Assembly (NCBI GenBank): GCA_913042035.1
Contig: CAJWIN010000007.1
Location: forward strand, 1-33,686
DNA length: 33,686 nucleotides
Direction: 5' to 3'
Origin: an uncultured Gammaproteobacteria bacterium
Lineage (GTDB): Bacteria > Pseudomonadota > Gammaproteobacteria > Poriferisulfidales > GCA-002705445
Shown: piece by piece, positions 31,233-33,686 of the stretch
Position numbering within the stretch: the stretch's first letter is position 1
How the letters are laid out: each line of letters starts with the position of its first letter
Notes under the pieces: model-generated
Databases searched by the model: none
The model's input: the letters and a program-made list of their open reading frames with translations, nothing else
Told to the model about the DNA's origin: nothing
Position numbers and translations under genes: made by a program

Positions 31233-31916
31233 ATGGATTTTATAATAAACGCAGAAAAAAGAGATAAAACAGGAACATCCTACTCTAGAAATATGAGAAG
31301 AAAAGGATCTGTGCCAGGCATTATCTATGGTGCTGGAGACTCTCAGGAAGCCATATTAATGAACAAATTTGAAATTGCAAAAAATCTTGAAAATGACGCA
31401 TTTTATAGTCAAGTTCTTGATATTTCTTTAGAAGGCAAGAAGCAACAAGTTATTCTTAGAGATATTCAAAGACATCCCGCAAAAAGAGAAATTTTACATA
31501 TGGACTTTCAAAGAATTAAGGCAGATGAAAAAATTAACGTTACAGTCCCTATTAATTTTATCAATGAAGATGTTGCACCTGGTGTGAAAATTGATGGCGG
31601 AATTATTAGTCATTTAATAACCGAACTTGAGATTGTCTGTTTGCCAGGAGATATTCCAGAGAATATAACTGTTGATTTAGTAGATCTTCCTATTGATAAG
31701 TCTATCCATTTAAGTGAATTGCAGCTTCCAAAAGGAGTTGAACTTACACTTCTACAACATGGTGATGAAGATTCTGATATGGCAGTTGTGGTTATTCATA
31801 AAGCAAAAGCAGAAGAGGTTGAGGAAGATCTTACAGCTGCTCCTGAAGCATCTGAAGTTGCATCTGATCAGAAGAATGATGAGAGCAAAGATACAGATAA
31901 AGAAACTGAAGAATAA
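31233..31916 (+). CDS. rplY: 50S ribosomal protein L25/general stress protein Ctc
   Basis: 227 aa; RDKTGTSYSRNMRRKGSVPGIIYG plus TL5/CTC C-terminal domain and acidic tail. Confidence 0.95.
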   Translation: MDFIINAEKRDKTGTSYSRNMRRKGSVPGIIYGAGDSQEAILMNKFEIAKNLENDAFYSQVLDISLEGKKQQVILRDIQRHPAKREILHMDFQRIKADEKINVTVPINFINEDVAPGVKIDGGIISHLITELEIVCLPGDIPENITVDLVDLPIDKSIHLSELQLPKGVELTLLQHGDEDSDMAVVVIHKAKAEEVEEDLTAAPEASEVASDQKNDESKDTDKETEE

Positions 31917-31933
31917 AAATCTACTAATACCTT

Positions 31934-32530
31934 ATGTCAAATAATGATAAAGGAAGTTTACCAAAAATAAGATTGATAGTAGGCTTAGGTAATCCAGACA
32001 AAAATCTTTTAAAAACACGTCATAATGTAGGATACTGGTATTTAGACAAATTTCTTGAGAAATATAACGCAACTTTATCCGAAGATAAAAAACTTAATAG
32101 TTTATTTTGTAAGATTGATCATGAAGGCGATCAAATTTTTTTAGTAAGGCCAACTTTTTTTATTAACGATAGTGGCAAGTCTGTTTCTAGCTTCCTAAAA
32201 TATTATAAAATTAATTCAGATTCCATGTTAGTTATGCATGATGACATAGATTTAAATGTTGGTGAGGTAAAATTAAAATTTGGCGGTGGACACGGCGGTC
32301 ATAATGGTTTGAGAGATATAATTAACCACATAGGAAAAGATTATTGGAGGCTTAGAATAGGAGTGAGTCATCCAGGAAGAAAAGAGTTAGTCCATAATCA
32401 TGTTCTCAGTAATCCATCTAAAGCTGAGGAACTTGAAATTAATATTTCTATGAATGAGTCATTTGAAAATATTAATATTTTATTAAATGGCGAATTCGAA
32501 AAATTTACAAAAATTTTGCATACGAGGTAA
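31934..32530 (+). CDS. pth: Peptidyl-tRNA hydrolase
   Basis: 198 aa; RLIVGLGNPDKNLLKTRHNVGYW, KFGGGHGGHNGLRDI. Confidence 0.97.
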   Translation: MSNNDKGSLPKIRLIVGLGNPDKNLLKTRHNVGYWYLDKFLEKYNATLSEDKKLNSLFCKIDHEGDQIFLVRPTFFINDSGKSVSSFLKYYKINSDSMLVMHDDIDLNVGEVKLKFGGGHGGHNGLRDIINHIGKDYWRLRIGVSHPGRKELVHNHVLSNPSKAEELEINISMNESFENINILLNGEFEKFTKILHTR

Positions 32531-32532
32531 AT

Positions 32533-33618
32533 ATGGGATTTAAATGCGGAATAGTTGGTTTACCGAATGTTGGTAAATCTACCTTGTTTAATGCACTAAC
32601 AAAGAATAAAGTCGCAGCCGAGAATTATCCATTCTGCACAATTGATCCAAATATTGGAATTGTAGAGGTTAGTGATAAAAGACTTAAACAACTTTCAGAG
32701 ATAGACCAGCCAAAAAAAGTTATTCCTGCAGTTATCGAATTTGTTGATATCGCTGGTTTGGTTGCTGGTGCATCTGAGGGTGAAGGTTTAGGCAATAAAT
32801 TTTTGGCTAACATTAGAGAAACAGATGCAATCGCACATGTGATTCGATGTTTTGAAAATGATGACATTACTCATGTGTCAGGAAAGATTGATCCCTTGTC
32901 TGATATCCAAACAATTAATACAGAATTATTATTATCTGATTTAGCAATTGTTGAAAAAAGTCTTAATCGTTTAAAAAAACTTTCAAAAACAGGCAATAAA
33001 GATATTTTGTCAGAATTAAAAGTTATGGAGTCAATTGAGCAAGAATTAAATGAAGGAAATTTTTTACATGATATACATCAAAACAATAAAGAAGTTTTAA
33101 AACAGTATAATTTTCTTACAGCAAAGCCGTTTTTCTTAATTTTAAATGTAGCAGATGACGAAATTGAAGGAAATCAGTATACAAGAGATGTTATTGATTA
33201 TTGTAATGAAAAAAATATCTCCAATATAATCATCTCAGCAAATATTGAATATGATTTGTCAATGATGAGTGAAGAAGAAAAAAAAGAGTACTTTGAATTA
33301 TATAATCTGGATGAATCAGGAATAGATAGAGTTGCAAAACATGGTTATGATATTTTAAATCTTGGAACATTTTTTACATCTGGTCCCACAGAAACTAGAG
33401 CATGGACCATAAAAAAGAAAGCATTGGCGCCAGAAGCGGCTGGAAAGATTCATACTGATTTTCAAAAAGGATTTATCAGAGCTGAAGTTATTGCTTTTGA
33501 TGATTATGTGGGACTTAAAGGATCAGTTAATGCCAAGAATGAAGGGAAAATGCGATTAGAAGGCAAAGAATATCAAGTAGCTGAAGGAGATATTGTTGTA
33601 TTTAGGTACAACGTTTAA
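32533..33618 (+). CDS. ychF: Redox-regulated ATPase YchF (Obg family)
   Basis: 361 aa; [51 protein letters not shown]. Confidence 0.97.
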   Translation: MGFKCGIVGLPNVGKSTLFNALTKNKVAAENYPFCTIDPNIGIVEVSDKRLKQLSEIDQPKKVIPAVIEFVDIAGLVAGASEGEGLGNKFLANIRETDAIAHVIRCFENDDITHVSGKIDPLSDIQTINTELLLSDLAIVEKSLNRLKKLSKTGNKDILSELKVMESIEQELNEGNFLHDIHQNNKEVLKQYNFLTAKPFFLILNVADDEIEGNQYTRDVIDYCNEKNISNIIISANIEYDLSMMSEEEKKEYFELYNLDESGIDRVAKHGYDILNLGTFFTSGPTETRAWTIKKKALAPEAAGKIHTDFQKGFIRAEVIAFDDYVGLKGSVNAKNEGKMRLEGKEYQVAEGDIVVFRYNV

Positions 33619-33638
33619 GTATAATAGCACCTCAAATT

Positions 33639-33686
33639 GGCTATGTAGCTCAGATGGTTAGAGCACAGCACTCATAACGCTGGGGT
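33639..33686 (+). tRNA. tRNA-Met (anticodon CAT), truncated by the window end
   Basis: GGCTATG acceptor strand, GCTC...GAGC D-arm, anticodon loop CTCATAA; sequence ends before the T-arm. Confidence 0.9.

Noticed and set aside
31714-31944. 76-aa plus-strand ORF
   Set aside because: Out-of-frame overlap with the rplY tail; repetitive Lys/Leu translation.

Overview
This is an AT-rich (by eye), very densely packed bacterial chromosomal segment. Gene content and order look gammaproteobacterial and streamlined; I cannot assign a lineage from sequence alone. Nearly everything is housekeeping: proS, a LysR regulator, bcp-type peroxiredoxin, dapA-bamC, a seven-gene minus-strand run (ypjD-like, CNNM/CorB-like, fdhD, xseB, ispA, dxs, folE2), a Slt-type lytic transglycosylase, metY-like sulfhydrylase, cytochrome c4-like protein, BolA-like protein, ETHE1-like persulfide dioxygenase, mreBCD plus ribonuclease D, gatCAB, hemA-prfA-prmC, TPR protein-lolB-ispE-tRNA-Gln-prs-rplY-pth-ychF, and a tRNA-Met cut by the window end. 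I found no CRISPR array, prophage, transposon, toxin-antitoxin module or recognisable defence system, and no convincing undescribed multi-gene system. The observations most worth checking are domain-level: an XseB (ExoVII small subunit) that appears to be a tandem fusion of two XseB repeats, a PrmC lacking its N-terminal domain with no upstream room to encode it, and a gamma-type ProRS lacking the INS editing domain. An unidentified, possibly structured RNA-like region lies at the left edge, and none of the six convergent gene pairs leaves room for an intergenic terminator.
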